Assembly: GCF_001429245.1 (NCBI RefSeq)
Contig: NZ_LMJE01000009.1
Location: forward strand, 1 to 64,000
Source: Rhizobium sp. Root274
GTDB taxonomy: Bacteria > Pseudomonadota > Alphaproteobacteria > Rhizobiales > Rhizobiaceae
Reading direction: 5' to 3'
DNA: 64,000 nucleotides
Program-made: the position numbers and the translations under genes
The notes under the pieces: generated by a model
Databases searched by the model: none
What the model was told of the DNA's origin: nothing
Seen by the model: only the letters and a program-made list of their open reading frames with translations
Shown here: positions 46,001 to 54,730 of the stretch, piece after piece
How the letters are laid out: the number at the start of each line of letters is the position of its first letter
How positions within the stretch are numbered: position 1 is the stretch's first letter

Positions 46001-46791
46001 GCCCGGTCACCGATCTTGAGGAAGGACATGAGGCCGGAGGAACGGCCACCGCCGGAGAGCTTTTCGCCTTCGCCGCGCAGATAGGAGAAGTTGGAGCCGG
46101 TGCCGGAGCCATACTTGAAGAGACGGGCCTCGCGGACCCAGAGGTCCATGATGCCGCCTTCGTTGACGAGGTCGTCCTCGACGGACTGAATGAAGCAGGC
46201 ATGCGGCTGCGGATGCTCATAGGCCGACTTCGACTTGACGAGCTTACCGGTGAAGGGGTCGACATAGAAATGGCCCTGGCCGGGGCCGTCGATGCCATAG
46301 GCCCAGTGCAGGCCGGTGTTGAACCACTGCGGGGAATTCGGTGCGACGCGCTGGGTGGCGAGCATATAGGCGAGCTCGTCCTTGAAGGCGGCGGCATCTT
46401 CTTCCGAGGTGAAGTACTTGCCCTTCCAGCCCCAATAGGTCCAGGTGCCGGCCAGGCGATCGAAGACCTGGCGGGCATCGGTTTCCGAGCCGTAGCGCTC
46501 GTTCTCGGGCAGCGAGGCCATCGCCTTCTCATCGGCGACCGAGCGCCAGAGGAAGGAAGGAACGTCGTTTTCCTCGACCTTCTTCAGGATCTTCGGCACG
46601 CCGGCCTTGCGGAAATATTTCTGGGCGAGAATGTCCGCCGCCACCTGGCTGAACTGAGCGGGCACGTCGATGTCGGCAAGACGAAATACGATTGAGCCGT
46701 CGGGGTTCTTGATCTCGCTGATGGCCTTGCGGAACTCGATCTCCGCATAAGCGGACTGCCCCGGTTTGGTGAAGCGACGTTCAATGCGCAT
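43015..46791 (-). CDS. nrdJ: Vitamin B12-dependent (class II) ribonucleotide reductase
   Basis: The 1258-residue enzyme makes deoxynucleotides using adenosylcobalamin, with or without oxygen. Recognisable parts are the N-terminal block [20 protein letters not shown], the specificity/substrate region [24 protein letters not shown] text, [20 protein letters not shown] with an active-site cysteine, [18 protein letters not shown], and a cysteine-rich tail [20 protein letters not shown] followed by CGATSGCS, which carries the redox cysteines and a zinc-ribbon-like site. ATG 46791 gives the family N-terminus; an upstream TTG at 46860 does not. Two NrdR boxes lie upstream. Confidence 0.96.
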   Translation of the reverse strand: MRIERRFTKPGQSAYAEIEFRKAISEIKNPDGSIVFRLADIDVPAQFSQVAADILAQKYFRKAGVPKILKKVEENDVPSFLWRSVADEKAMASLPENERYGSETDARQVFDRLAGTWTYWGWKGKYFTSEEDAAAFKDELAYMLATQRVAPNSPQWFNTGLHWAYGIDGPGQGHFYVDPFTGKLVKSKSAYEHPQPHACFIQSVEDDLVNEGGIMDLWVREARLFKYGSGTGSNFSYLRGEGEKLSGGGRSSGLMSFLKIGDRAAGAIKSGGTTRRAAKMVVVDIDHPDIEAYIDWKVKEEQKVAALVTGSKIVAKHLKAIMKACVNCEADNNACFDPNENPALKREIRAAKKDQVPENYIKRVIQFAQQGYKDLEFKTYDTDWDSEAYLTVSGQNSNNSVSLKDDFLRAVENDGDWNLTARKDGKVMKTLKARDLWDKISYAAWASADPGLHFNTTMNDWHTSPAAGPIRASNPCSEYMFLDDTACNLASLNLLRFKDQKTKKIDIADYEHAVRLWTVVLEVSVMMAQFPSRQIAERSYEYRTLGLGYANIGGLLMSSGIPYDSAEGRAIAGALTAIMTGVSYATSAEIASELGPFPGFAPNRDNMLRVIRNHRRAAHGLSDGYEGLSVNPVPLAHADCTDVALLAHATAAWDKALELGEKHGYRNAQVSVIAPTGTIGLVMDCDTTGIEPDFALVKFKKLAGGGYFKIINAAVPEALRTLGYSESQIAEIDAYAVGHGNLNQAPGINPSSLKAKGFTDEKIEAVNGALKAAFDIKFVFNQWTLGADFLKETLKVSDEQLADMSFNLLDHMGFSKKDIEAANIHVCGAMTLEGAPFLKAEHLPVFDCANPCGKIGKRYLSVESHIRMMAAAQPFISGAISKTINMPNEATVEDCGAAYMLSWKLALKANALYRDGSKLSQPLNASLIEDEDHEDGVEELLQQPAAAQAVTITERIVERIVERVVREQEKLPTRRKGYTQKAKIGGHTIFLRTGEYDDGRLGEIFLDMNKEGSALRAFINNFAISVSLGLQYGVPLEEYVDAFTFTKFEPAGMVTGNDAIKNATSILDYVFRELAISYLGRSDLAHVDTSDFSTTALGRGVKEGKADVVSKGLTRGYKPTLVSSHMPAAAGADPKGAATAAPAKASTVTAFSAGATARKLEVTTAVATSEVVSFKRDYEERAVELAEEIAEEGLFSDTAADEAAKAKADAKQLEATRRMRSIAQGYTGNMCSECQNFTMVRNGTCEKCDTCGATSGCS

Positions 46792-46915
46792 CTGCCTGTG
46801 TCCCTCGATCTGGAAGCGCCGAAAAAGGCGCGAAAAATGGCGTCCGGTTGCACGCGTCAAACCGCGCAGCCAGTGATTTGTTCGTCTGAAGGGTGATTCA
46901 TCCGAAGACTACGGC

Positions 46916-46962
46916 ACCCTGTATATGGTGTAGATGGTGGCTGCAAACACTAAATATAGTAC
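46916..46962 (-). promoter_or_regulatory. Pair of NrdR boxes upstream of nrdJ
   Basis: Two 16-bp dyads, ACACCATATACAGGGT (minus strand, 46931-46916) and GTACTATATTTAGTGT (46962-46947), match the NrdR consensus acaCwATATaTwGtgt. They are separated by 15 bases, 31 bases start to start, the helical phasing known for NrdR pairs. The site is 125 bases upstream of the nrdJ start, so repression by NrdR when dATP/ATP levels are high is expected. Confidence 0.8.
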
Positions 46963-47636
46963 TAACAACTTATTGCCGCCAGATCCAAGACCCCCGCTTG
47001 ACGGTCAAAAATCGCACAGAAATCCTAGCGTGGCCGACGTCGTCAGAACGTCGTTCCACTTCTCAGAAAGCCGCCACAATGTTTGATGAAACCCGGCCTC
47101 GTTAATGCCCGGTCCAGTCGCCGCCGCAACAGGATCCATTAACATCGGACCAACTGATTCCGTCAAGGGGTGGTCCGTGAAGGAAATGTTAACGCTATAT
47201 CTTGTGGCTGCCTGCTGTGGATAACGGGCAAAATGCCGAAGTCACGGGAATGACTGGTCTTTCCGGCGCCTGGGCGCCAGCGCTGGCAGGGGATGTCGGA
47301 TGTCAAGCGGCTGTCATGAATATTTTAGCGTTTCGACCTGGCACACAATCCATAGTGTCCCGGACCCGGATTTGCAGGCCTAAGAGCCTGTTTTCATCCC
47401 TCACAAAAGCTGGGGATGACGAGGCGCGAGGCGAGAGGGAGGGGAAGTGATCGCGCTGTGATGATCTGCCGGCCTCAGTCACAGTGCAGTGCAGCAACCC
47501 CTCTTATTTGACGGAGAAATGGCAACGAATTCGCAAGATCTCCTTCCTAATTTAGTGCCAGACTGTGTGGAATGAACTCCATGCCCGGCCGGAGCGGCCA
47601 CCTGCCAGGATGGCGGGACTGCAAGGAGTATCCCTC
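46963..47636. other. Long intergenic region between nrdJ and the chemoreceptor
   Basis: These 674 bases separate divergent genes. I see no supported gene: the short frames lack ribosome-binding sites. There is an AT-rich part near 47130-47200 with two TTAAC half-sites, and a GC palindrome-rich part near 47260-47285 (GGCGCC repeated). I find no B12 riboswitch box on the nrdJ side. The receptor promoter should lie towards the right end, but I cannot place it. Confidence 0.5.
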
Positions 47637-49544
47637 ATGTCGATCGCCAATCTATCCATTTTGAAGAAGGTGAGCCTCGTCGTCGTCCTGATGGGCGTGG
47701 CCGCCGCCGCCATTGCTGCCGTCGGTGCCCAGGGCCTGTCCTCCCTCGGCACGGCTCTGAAAGACACAGGCGCCCGCGAAGAGGTGGCCCGCGAGGCCAT
47801 GGACCTGCGCGTCGATATCATCGCCATCTCGCGCATGACCTACCAGTTGGCGCTGGCCCCGGAGAAGGCCGCAGACTTTGCCGCCGAGACCGACAAGCGT
47901 GCCGGCGAGATGCTGGCGCGTCTGCCGAAGATCGCCTCGACCGCCAACGCGACCGAAAGCCAGCTGCTCGACAAGATCAAGGGCACGCTGGACGCTTATT
48001 TCACCCAGATCCGCGCCATGGTGGCCGTTGCCGGCTCCGAGGCTGGCAAGGACCCGGCCGTAATGAAGGCCGAACTCGCCAAGGCGCTCGACGCCCAGAA
48101 GGTCGTGACCTCGGCGGTGAAGGAATATTCGACACTGTCGGCAACGACGCTGACGGCCTCGCGTGACAATGCGCTGGCCGCATCCGGCTTCACCATGCTG
48201 GTCCAGATCCTGACCGCTGGCGTCTGCATCGTTGCGGGCGTCGCCATCAGCTTCGTGCTGGCGCGTCGCGGCATCGTCAATCCGATCCGCAGCCTGACCG
48301 CCGTGATGTCGGACATGGCCGCCGGTCATCTGCCGAAGGAGATCAGCGGCACCGAGCGCAAAGATGAAATCGGCGAGATGGCCCGTGCGCTCGAAGTCTT
48401 CCGCACCAATGAAGCGCAGATGCGCGCCATGGAAGCCCAGGAAGCCGCACTCACCGCCCAGAGCAAGGACCTGCAGTCCTCCATCAGCGTCATCGTCAAG
48501 GCTGCTGCAGCGGGTGACTTCTCGCAGCGTATCTCCAAGTCTTATGAGGATGCTGATCTGCAGCGTTTTGCAGGTTCGGTCAACGAACTGGTCGAGAATG
48601 TCGATCGCGGCATCACGGAAGTGCGCCGCGTGATCGCAGCGCTTGCCGATGCCGACCTGACCCATGAGATGGAAGGCCAGTTCCAGGGCGCCTTTGCCGA
48701 ACTGCAGGGCAACGTCAACCAGACCATGGCCGTGCTGCGCCAGACGATGCAGAACATCCTGACGGCGGCAGGCACCATCACAGGCAATTCCGGCGAACTG
48801 TCTTCGGCCGCCAACCAGCTTGCCCGCCGGACCGAACAGCAGGCCGCTTCGCTGGAAGAGACCGCCGCAGCGCTGGAAGAGATCACCACCACGGTCAAGA
48901 CCTCGACCCAGCGCGCCAACGAAGCCTCGCACATGGTGCGCGAGACCAAGGAAAGCGCCGGCAAGTCAGGTGACATTGTGCGCAATGCGATCGACGCCAT
49001 GGGCCGGATCGAGCAGTCGTCGAGCAAGATCAGCCAGATCATTTCCGTGATCGACGAGATCGCCTTCCAGACCAACCTCTTGGCATTGAACGCCGGCGTT
49101 GAAGCCGCCCGTGCCGGTGAAGCTGGTCGCGGTTTCGCCGTCGTTGCGCAGGAAGTGCGTGAACTTGCCCAGCGCTCGGCCAATGCGGCCAAGGAGATCA
49201 AGACGCTGATCAACACCTCCGCCGAAGAGGTGAAGGGCGGCGTCTCGCTGGTGCTGTCGACCGGCGATGCGCTGCGGGAGATCGAGGACCTCGTTAACCG
49301 CGTCAACGACCACGTGGTGACCATTGCCCGCGCAGCCGAAGAACAGTCGGCGGCACTTGGCGAAATCAACACCTCGGTCAACCATATGGACCAGATGACC
49401 CAGCAGAACGCGGCCATGGTCGAAGAAACGACGGCAGCAAGCCAGGTTCTGGCCGGCGAAGCCCGCCAGCTCCAGGCCCAGCTCGCCCGCTTCCAGCTGG
49501 ATGCCGGCCAGTCCGGCTCTGCCGGTTACCGCACGGCGGCATAA
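47637..49544 (+). CDS. Methyl-accepting chemotaxis protein (four-helix-bundle sensor)
   Basis: The 635-residue receptor has a first membrane helix near residues 10-32, a periplasmic four-helix-bundle type domain to about 185, a second helix near 187-207, HAMP segments (VNPIRSLTAVMSDMAAGHLP, then EDADLQRFAGSVNELVENVD) and a signalling domain with the hairpin tip [20 protein letters not shown] near residues 475-495. It lacks a CheR-docking pentapeptide. It directs the CheA kinase in response to an unknown ligand. ATG 47637 follows AAGGAGTATCCCTC; an in-frame ATG at 47565 is less likely. Confidence 0.93.
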   Translation: MSIANLSILKKVSLVVVLMGVAAAAIAAVGAQGLSSLGTALKDTGAREEVAREAMDLRVDIIAISRMTYQLALAPEKAADFAAETDKRAGEMLARLPKIASTANATESQLLDKIKGTLDAYFTQIRAMVAVAGSEAGKDPAVMKAELAKALDAQKVVTSAVKEYSTLSATTLTASRDNALAASGFTMLVQILTAGVCIVAGVAISFVLARRGIVNPIRSLTAVMSDMAAGHLPKEISGTERKDEIGEMARALEVFRTNEAQMRAMEAQEAALTAQSKDLQSSISVIVKAAAAGDFSQRISKSYEDADLQRFAGSVNELVENVDRGITEVRRVIAALADADLTHEMEGQFQGAFAELQGNVNQTMAVLRQTMQNILTAAGTITGNSGELSSAANQLARRTEQQAASLEETAAALEEITTTVKTSTQRANEASHMVRETKESAGKSGDIVRNAIDAMGRIEQSSSKISQIISVIDEIAFQTNLLALNAGVEAARAGEAGRGFAVVAQEVRELAQRSANAAKEIKTLINTSAEEVKGGVSLVLSTGDALREIEDLVNRVNDHVVTIARAAEEQSAALGEINTSVNHMDQMTQQNAAMVEETTAASQVLAGEARQLQAQLARFQLDAGQSGSAGYRTAA

Positions 49545-49578
49545 GATCCTTCGGGAATTGGCTAAATAGCGAAGAGCA

Positions 49579-49612
49579 GAAGCGCCACAGCAATGTGGCG
49601 CTTCTTTTGTTT
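49579..49612 (+). terminator. Terminator after the chemoreceptor gene
   Basis: GAAGCGCCACA at 49579-49589 pairs with TGTGGCGCTTC at 49594-49604 over a GCAA tetraloop, followed by TTTTGTTT. It is a strong intrinsic terminator 34 bases after the stop codon. Confidence 0.93.
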
Positions 49613-49704
49613 GGGCGATGGAACGGGCAATGTGCCACGACATTGAACTGGGTCCGGCATGGTGCGGGGCAAGTGAAACTGAATGCTCGAGGAGGTGCAG
49701 GGCC

Positions 49705-50334
49705 ATGAAGCTGTTGATACTGGGGGCGACCGGGTTGGTCGGCAGCCGCGTTCTGGATCTGGCGCTCACTGACCCTCGGGTGACATCCGTGACGGCCCCG
49801 ACCCGCAGGCCACTGCCCAAGCGACCAGGGCTTTCCGCCCCGGTTGTGGATTTCGAGGCGCTTCCGCAGGATCCATTGTTCTGGACCGTGGATGCCGTCA
49901 TCTGCGCGCTCGGCACCACGCTCAAGACGGCCGGGTCGCGCGAGCGTTTTCATCGTGTGGATCACGACTATCCGGTCGAAATCGCCAGGCTGGCAAAGGC
50001 CCACGGCGCGCGGACTTTCGTGCTCAACTCCGCCAAGGGGGCGGACCTTAGTTCACTGTTCTTCTATAGCCGGGTGAAGGGAGAGACAGAGCGGGATGTA
50101 GAGGCACTCGGGTTCGAGAGCACGGTGATCGTGCGCCCCGGGCTGATCGACGGGCCTCGGACAGAGCCTCGCCCGCTCGAGGCATGGGCGGGCAGGGTGC
50201 TTTCACTGTTGAAGCCGATCCTGCCCCGCTCCGCGCGGGCCAACCCACCGGGCGCAATCGCCCGGGTGATGCTCGACGCGACGTTTGCTGCAAGACCGGG
50301 CGTCACCGTCGTGCCCTCGCAGGACCTGCTCTAG
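49705..50334 (+). CDS. NAD(P)-binding Rossmann-fold oxidoreductase-like protein
   Basis: The 209-residue protein (MKLLILGATGLVGSRVLDLA) belongs to the atypical short-chain dehydrogenase group near HTATIP2/YbjT. It has the nucleotide motif GATGLVGS at residues 7-14, the segment DAVICALGTTLKTAGSRERF and FYSRVKGETERDVEALGF, where YxxxK is changed to YSRVK. Substrate unknown. GAGGTGCAGGGCC precedes ATG 49705; an upstream ATG at 49618 lies in the preceding terminator region. Confidence 0.82.
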   Translation: MKLLILGATGLVGSRVLDLALTDPRVTSVTAPTRRPLPKRPGLSAPVVDFEALPQDPLFWTVDAVICALGTTLKTAGSRERFHRVDHDYPVEIARLAKAHGARTFVLNSAKGADLSSLFFYSRVKGETERDVEALGFESTVIVRPGLIDGPRTEPRPLEAWAGRVLSLLKPILPRSARANPPGAIARVMLDATFAARPGVTVVPSQDLL

Positions 50335-50367
50335 AGCACGACGTTTTTGTTGATCTCGGCAGAAGCC

Positions 50368-51195
50368 TCAGTTGAAGCGACCGAGCGGCAGCTGACGGGT
50401 GACGTCCCGTACCTCGGGCGTATTGATGCGCCGATAGCGTGCCTCGACGAAGTTATAGATGCCAAAGGCGGCAAGGCCGAGGGCGACGATTGAATAAATG
50501 ATGCCGCCGAAAGGAAGCTCATGCACCCAGGCCAGCGCATCGGCCATACCGCCCGCCTGCTGAGGATCGACTGTGAAAGCGGCATAGACGAAGAAGACGC
50601 CGATGATGCCGAAGACGGCGCCGCGGGCGACAAGGCCGTAGATCGAGACCAGCACGGCCGGTGAATTCTTCTCGGCGTCGAGGTCGAGGTAACGGCCGAA
50701 CTTGCGCTTGATGCCCTTCATCGCCGTTACCACGCCGCCGATGATGAAGCCGATGCCGATGATGCCGGCAAGATAGCGGCCAAAGGGCTGCGCCATGACC
50801 CAGGCGGCAAGTCCCTCTTCGCCGCCCGAACCGCTGCCGCCCGACATCTGCAAGGCCATGCCGAGACTGGTGAGCGCAAGGCCGGCATAGGTGATGGCGC
50901 TGCCGAACAGAGCAGCCCTGATGGCATAGCCCTTCATGTCCTCATCCTGTCCATCGGCATTGGCGAGCGACTGCGCAAGCCGCCAGACGACAAAACCGGC
51001 AAGCCCGATCCCAATCAAGGCGATCCAGATCCGGCCGAAAGGCTGCTGCAGGATGGCGGTGAGCGCCGACTTCGTATCCGCCTTGCCACCAGCAAAACTG
51101 GAGAAGAGCGCGAGCCCCGCCACCATCAGGAAAACTATACCGCGCGCGCCATAACCGGCCCGGGCCAACAGGTGAAATTTCGACCGTGTGTTCAT
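50368..51195 (-). CDS. DUF1206 membrane protein
   Basis: The 275-residue protein has six hydrophobic helices arranged as three repeats of two, each starting with an arginine/glycine-rich segment such as LARAGYGARGIVFLMVAGLA (residues 10-29), and GLVARGAVFGIIGVFFVYAA near 190-209. This is the three-fold DUF1206 architecture. Function is unknown. GGAGAGGATCCCC precedes the start. It is convergent with the oxidoreductase-like gene upstream and divergent from the small protein downstream. Confidence 0.85.
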   Translation of the reverse strand: MNTRSKFHLLARAGYGARGIVFLMVAGLALFSSFAGGKADTKSALTAILQQPFGRIWIALIGIGLAGFVVWRLAQSLANADGQDEDMKGYAIRAALFGSAITYAGLALTSLGMALQMSGGSGSGGEEGLAAWVMAQPFGRYLAGIIGIGFIIGGVVTAMKGIKRKFGRYLDLDAEKNSPAVLVSIYGLVARGAVFGIIGVFFVYAAFTVDPQQAGGMADALAWVHELPFGGIIYSIVALGLAAFGIYNFVEARYRRINTPEVRDVTRQLPLGRFN

Positions 51196-51340
51196 GGGGA
51201 TCCTCTCCTATTCGTGGGGAGGAAACGGAGGAGAGGGAACGGGGTTCCCTGACCTCTTCCAGAGACATCGACGACTGCGGAACCGGGTGCTGGCCGAGGG
51301 GTTACCTTGGAAAGGTGATCGACAGGGCGAGGACGACCGT

Positions 51341-51505
51341 ATGGCAATAGATCCGGATGACGAGCAGCGGCAGGCACCCGACCAGAATGACTATGCGCCG
51401 AAGACGGCATCGGGCGCCAAGCCAGGCTTCGCACTATCGGCTTGGTCACTCGTCCTCGGCACTGTCTTTCTTGTTCTCATCCTCGGCGGCCTGCTGGTGA
51501 TCTGA
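51341..51505 (+). CDS. Small single-helix membrane protein
   Basis: A 54-residue protein (MAIDPDDEQRQAPDQNDYAP) has an acidic, hydrophilic first half and one C-terminal hydrophobic helix (LSAWSLVLGTVFLVLILGGL). GCGAGGACGACCGT stands before the ATG. A longer frame from 51188 exists but overlaps the DUF1206 start region and is not needed. I do not recognise a family; the composition and position look real, though the evidence is modest. Confidence 0.55.
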   Translation: MAIDPDDEQRQAPDQNDYAPKTASGAKPGFALSAWSLVLGTVFLVLILGGLLVI

Positions 51506-51532
51506 GCCGGCACCCTGAATGCGGCAAAATGC

Positions 51533-51548
51533 TCAACCAAATGGTTGA
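51533..51548. promoter_or_regulatory. ArsR operator 1
   Basis: TCAACCA-AA-TGGTTGA is a dyad 33 bases upstream of the arsR start. The same seven-base arms recur in operator 2. It overlaps the candidate -35 element TTGACA (51545-51550), so binding should block transcription. Confidence 0.75.
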
Positions 51549-51571
51549 CAATCAATCTGACGCCATGCATC

Positions 51572-51589
51572 TTCAACCACATGGTTGAA
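51572..51589. promoter_or_regulatory. ArsR operator 2, covering the start codon
   Basis: TTCAACCA-CA-TGGTTGAA is an 8-bp dyad that contains the ATG of arsR (51581-51583). A -10-like CATCTT (51568-51573) lies 17 bases from TTGACA, which would put the first transcribed base at or next to the A of this ATG; the message may be leaderless. Confidence 0.7.
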
Positions 51590-51952
51590 TTACGTGAACA
51601 TCCCCTCGATACGATCTTTCACGCGCTGGGCGACGAAACCCGTCGCCGCATGTTGGCGGCTCTCTCTGAGCGCGAGCGCAGTATCGGTGAACTGGCAGAG
51701 CCATTTGCCATGTCGCTGGCGGCTGCTTCCAAGCATGTGAAAGTGCTGGAGAGTGCCGGTCTGATCCGGCGCGAGGTGAGGGGCCGCACCCATCTCTGCC
51801 GGCTGGAGCCGGGGCCGCTTGCCGGTGCCCACCAGTGGCTGAGCGCCTACGAGCACTTCTGGACCGGCCGGCTGGATGTCCTCGAGCGGATCCTGCGCGC
51901 GCAGGACGCCGCACCTTCCCGAAACGACGACAAGGATGGAGAGAGACGATGA
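51581..51952 (+). CDS. ArsR family repressor
   Basis: The 123-residue protein (MVELREHPLDTIFHALGDET) has an ArsR winged helix: LGDETRRRMLAALSERERSI, the recognition helix MSLAAASKHVKVLESAGLIR and the wing RREVRGRTHLCRL. No metal-binding cysteine cluster is visible, as is usual for the ArsR proteins paired with SRPBCC genes. Two TCAACCA/TGGTTGA dyads overlap its promoter and start codon, indicating autoregulation. No ribosome-binding site precedes ATG 51581. Its end overlaps the next gene by four bases. Confidence 0.88.
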   Translation: MVELREHPLDTIFHALGDETRRRMLAALSERERSIGELAEPFAMSLAAASKHVKVLESAGLIRREVRGRTHLCRLEPGPLAGAHQWLSAYEHFWTGRLDVLERILRAQDAAPSRNDDKDGERR

Positions 51953-52482
51953 CGGAAAAACTGGCTGTGAATGCTTATGGGCGGCTGACCGAGCCGCAGA
52001 CTTTGGTGATCGAGCGGCTGTTGCCGGGACCCGCGTCGCGGATCTGGGCCTACCTGACCGACAGCGACCTGCGGCGGCAATGGCTGGCTTCGGGCGCGAT
52101 GGAGGAAAAGGCAGGGGCGGCTTTCGAGCTTGTCTGGCGCAATGACGAGCTGACCGATCCGCCCGGGAACCGGCCTGAAGGTTTCGGCGAGGAAATGCGC
52201 ATGAAGAGCCGGGTGCTGGAACTGCAGAAGGACAAGCGGCTGGTCTTTACCTGGGGCGAAACGGGCGAGGTCTGTTTCGACCTGCGGCCCGAAGGCGACG
52301 AGGTTTTGCTGACCGTGACCCATCGGCGGATCTCCGACCGCGCCAACCTGCTGATGGTCGGGGCCGGCTGGCACATGCATCTCGATATTCTCAAGGCCAA
52401 GGTCACAGGAGGCAAGACCGCGCCCTTCTGGGATGGCTGGCTGAAGCTCAAGAGCGATTACGACGCGCGCCTGCCGGGCTGA
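51949..52482 (+). CDS. SRPBCC (AHSA1/START-like) domain protein
   Basis: The 177-residue protein starts MTEKLAVNAYGRLTEPQTLV and shows the Bet v1/AHSA1 pattern: RLLPGPASRIWAYLTDSDLR near residues 22-41, LELQKDKRLVFTWGETGEV in the middle, and the long C-terminal helix HLDILKAKVTGGKTAPFWDG. It should bind a hydrophobic ligand in a deep pocket; the ligand is unknown. The start overlaps the arsR stop (ATGA), giving a two-gene operon often seen in rhizobia. Confidence 0.88.
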   Translation: MTEKLAVNAYGRLTEPQTLVIERLLPGPASRIWAYLTDSDLRRQWLASGAMEEKAGAAFELVWRNDELTDPPGNRPEGFGEEMRMKSRVLELQKDKRLVFTWGETGEVCFDLRPEGDEVLLTVTHRRISDRANLLMVGAGWHMHLDILKAKVTGGKTAPFWDGWLKLKSDYDARLPG

Positions 52483-52502
52483 TCGAGCCGAAAACGAAAA
52501 CG

Positions 52503-52538
52503 AAGAAGCCTCCCCGGTGACGGAGAGGCTTCTTTGTC
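52503..52538. terminator. Terminator between SRPBCC gene and sugar dehydrogenase gene
   Basis: AAGAAGCCTC at 52503-52512 pairs with GAGGCTTCTT at 52525-52534, followed by TTGTCTT on the plus strand; on the minus strand the stem ends in TTCTTCG. It can serve both convergent genes. Confidence 0.8.
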
Positions 52539-52574
52539 TTCAGCGCAGATCATGCACTTTTATGGCTGGGTCGG

Positions 52575-54293
52575 CTATGGCTGGGTCGGAGCCGCCGGGT
52601 TTGCCGGTGTGCTCGGCTGAGCATCCTGGACCGCACCCTCCGGTTCCGTCGCCGGCACATCCGTCTGCGGCGGTGTCGTCGAGGGTGGTGCGAGTGTGCC
52701 ATTGCCCGGATCGACTGGCGGGGCCGGGGTCGGTGCAACGGCTGGATCTTCTGCCGGAGCCGTGGCACCGGGAGTGTTGGCCGGGGCGGCTTCCGGTGCC
52801 GGAGCGGCAGGGTCGGTCGCTGGCGCCGCAGTGCCGGCACCGTCGCTCGACACCGGTTGAGCTCTCTCTTGTGCCGAAGCGACGGGCGAACCCTCAGGCA
52901 TCTGGTCGGTGCCGACGGGCTCTGCCGGGGGCGTTGCCCCGTCTGCGGAGACGCGCCAGACCGTGTTGCCGGCATCGTCTGCGACGAGAAGCGCACCAGT
53001 GCCGTCAAAGCCGAGGCCGACGGGGCGGCCGCGTGCCTCTTCCTCGCCGTTCAGGAAGCCGGTGAGGATATCCTGCGGCTTGCCCGATGGCTTGCCATTT
53101 TCGAAGGGCACGAAGAGAACCTTGTAGCCGTTGAAATGGTCGCGGTTCCAGCTGCCACGATTGCCGACAAAGGCACCGTTGGCATAAGGACCCGGCATCC
53201 CCATGCCATAGGAGAAGGTGAGGCCGAGAGCTGCGACGTGGCTGGACAGCGCATAGTCCGGCTTGATCGCCTGCTCGACCATGTCAGGACGCGGCGGATG
53301 CAGCCGCGGATCGACATGCTGGCCATAATAGCTCCAGGGCCAGCCGTAAAAGGCACGGTCCTTCACCGAGGTCATGTAGTCGGGCACGAGATTGGGGCCG
53401 AGTTCGTCACGCTCGTTGACCACGGTCCAGAGTGCGCCGCTTTCGGGATTGAAGGTGAGGCCGTTCGGATTGCGCAAGCCCGAGGCATAGATGCGCGAGG
53501 CGCCGCTCTCGCGGTCGATCTGCCAGATCGCCGCCCGACCCTTTTCCGCTTCCAGTCCGCGCTCGCCGGCATTGGAATTGGAGCCGACCGAAGCATAGAG
53601 GAAACGGCCGTCGGGGCTGAGCGCCAAATCCTTCGTCCAGTGGTGGTTGATCGGGCCGCCCGGCAGCGGGCTCACCACGCGCGGGGGCGTCGTGATTTCG
53701 TTCTGGCCGAGCGTATAGTCATAAGCGAGCACCGCATCGGCGGCCGCGACATAGAGCGTGTTGTCGGCAAAGGCGAGGCCGAAGGGCGAGTTCAGATCCT
53801 TGAGCAGGTCGTGGCGCTCGTCCACGGTGCCGTCCCGGTCGCTGTCGCGCAACAGCGTGATCAGGTTGGTGGGCTTCGGCTCACCGCTGCCTCCGCCCGA
53901 CGCGATGCTCATGATGAAGCCGCGGATGATGTCCTTCGGACGCTCGACGGGTTTGCCGGGGGGCGCCTTGCTCTGCACCACCAGCACGTCGCCGTTCGGC
54001 AGCGTATGGACCGTCCGCGGATTGGAAAGGTCGCGGGCGTAAGCCGTGACCGTGAAGCCATTGGCGGCCGTCGGCGTTTCATCCTCGCCCCAGCCGACGA
54101 CCGGTGCGACCTTCAGGTCGGGCACGAGGCTCTGGCTGGGCTCCGGCAATGCCGGGTCCGCGCCGATCTGCGTGCTGGTGTCGAAATCGTCGTCACTGTC
54201 GCTGCAGCCGGCAAGGGCGAGAGCGAGAAGGGCTGTGGAGGCGAGGGCTGTACGATGAAGCCGCGTCGACTTGCGGGGTGTAGACGGGGTCAT
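52575..54293 (-). CDS. PQQ-type sugar (sorbosone) dehydrogenase lipoprotein
   Basis: The 572-residue protein begins with a lipoprotein signal (lipobox LALAGC near residue 29) followed by a six-bladed beta-propeller typical of soluble glucose/sorbosone dehydrogenases: SPFGLAFADNTLYVAAADAV, HHWTKDLALSPDGRFLYASV, GLRNPNGLTFNPESGALWTV, and GNRGSWNRDHFNGYKVLF. About the last 110 residues are a low-complexity tail of proline, alanine and threonine, unusual for the family and perhaps a cell-wall spacer. It is coupled with the upstream DUF2231 gene (ATGA). Confidence 0.85.
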   Translation of the reverse strand: MTPSTPRKSTRLHRTALASTALLALALAGCSDSDDDFDTSTQIGADPALPEPSQSLVPDLKVAPVVGWGEDETPTAANGFTVTAYARDLSNPRTVHTLPNGDVLVVQSKAPPGKPVERPKDIIRGFIMSIASGGGSGEPKPTNLITLLRDSDRDGTVDERHDLLKDLNSPFGLAFADNTLYVAAADAVLAYDYTLGQNEITTPPRVVSPLPGGPINHHWTKDLALSPDGRFLYASVGSNSNAGERGLEAEKGRAAIWQIDRESGASRIYASGLRNPNGLTFNPESGALWTVVNERDELGPNLVPDYMTSVKDRAFYGWPWSYYGQHVDPRLHPPRPDMVEQAIKPDYALSSHVAALGLTFSYGMGMPGPYANGAFVGNRGSWNRDHFNGYKVLFVPFENGKPSGKPQDILTGFLNGEEEARGRPVGLGFDGTGALLVADDAGNTVWRVSADGATPPAEPVGTDQMPEGSPVASAQERAQPVSSDGAGTAAPATDPAAPAPEAAPANTPGATAPAEDPAVAPTPAPPVDPGNGTLAPPSTTPPQTDVPATEPEGAVQDAQPSTPANPAAPTQP

Positions 54294-54730
54294 GGGATCC
54301 TCCAGGCATTGGCGGTACGGGTTGCGGCATTGAGATAGGCGGCCGCGATCATCGCGAGCAGCGTGACGGCCGATGCGATGAGCCCTGCGGGAACGATCGC
54401 CGTCCAGCCGTCACCGGCATGGATGAAGCTGTTGAGGAGCGCCAATAGCAGCACGGCGATGAAGGCGAGGACTGCGGCCAGCGACGGGCGAAGCGCTCGG
54501 GTGGCGGGGCGCACGAAGTCGATCAGCCCTGCGATCAGGGCGAGCGCCCCCATCACCAGGCCAAAGAACAGCAGCCAGTCGGAGAAATTGCTCCACATCA
54601 GGTTGGAGGTTCGCCAGTAGATGATGTCGGTCAGCAGCGTCAGCGTGAAGCAGACAAAGGGGAAGGGCACGAAGATCGCGGAGAAAGGATAGGCGTTCGA
54701 CGCGGCGGGGGGAGATTGCAATGCAGCCAT
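54290..54730 (-). CDS. DUF2231 membrane protein
   Basis: The 146-residue protein has four hydrophobic helices (about 20-38, 50-70, 82-100 and 110-135) and the DUF2231 features FPFVCFTLTLLTDIIYWRT and NFSDWLLFFGLVMGALALIA. Some relatives accompany quinone- or heme-dependent redox enzymes. It overlaps the sugar dehydrogenase lipoprotein gene by four bases, so it may be the membrane electron acceptor partner; this is inference only. Confidence 0.82.
   Translation of the reverse strand: MAALQSPPAASNAYPFSAIFVPFPFVCFTLTLLTDIIYWRTSNLMWSNFSDWLLFFGLVMGALALIAGLIDFVRPATRALRPSLAAVLAFIAVLLLALLNSFIHAGDGWTAIVPAGLIASAVTLLAMIAAAYLNAATRTANAWRIP

Noticed and set aside
45256..46695. 479-codon open frame on the plus strand opposite nrdJ
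   Set aside because: It is a shadow of nrdJ codons, with a repetitive Gly/Val/Arg composition and no recognisable domain.
46792..47636. Cobalamin riboswitch ahead of the B12-dependent reductase
   Set aside because: I found no B12-box-like core in this leader; the two NrdR boxes explain control better. A covariance-model search would settle it.
52857..54338. 493-codon open frame on the plus strand opposite the sugar dehydrogenase gene
   Set aside because: The minus-strand lipoprotein has a clear signal and propeller; the opposite frame shows none.
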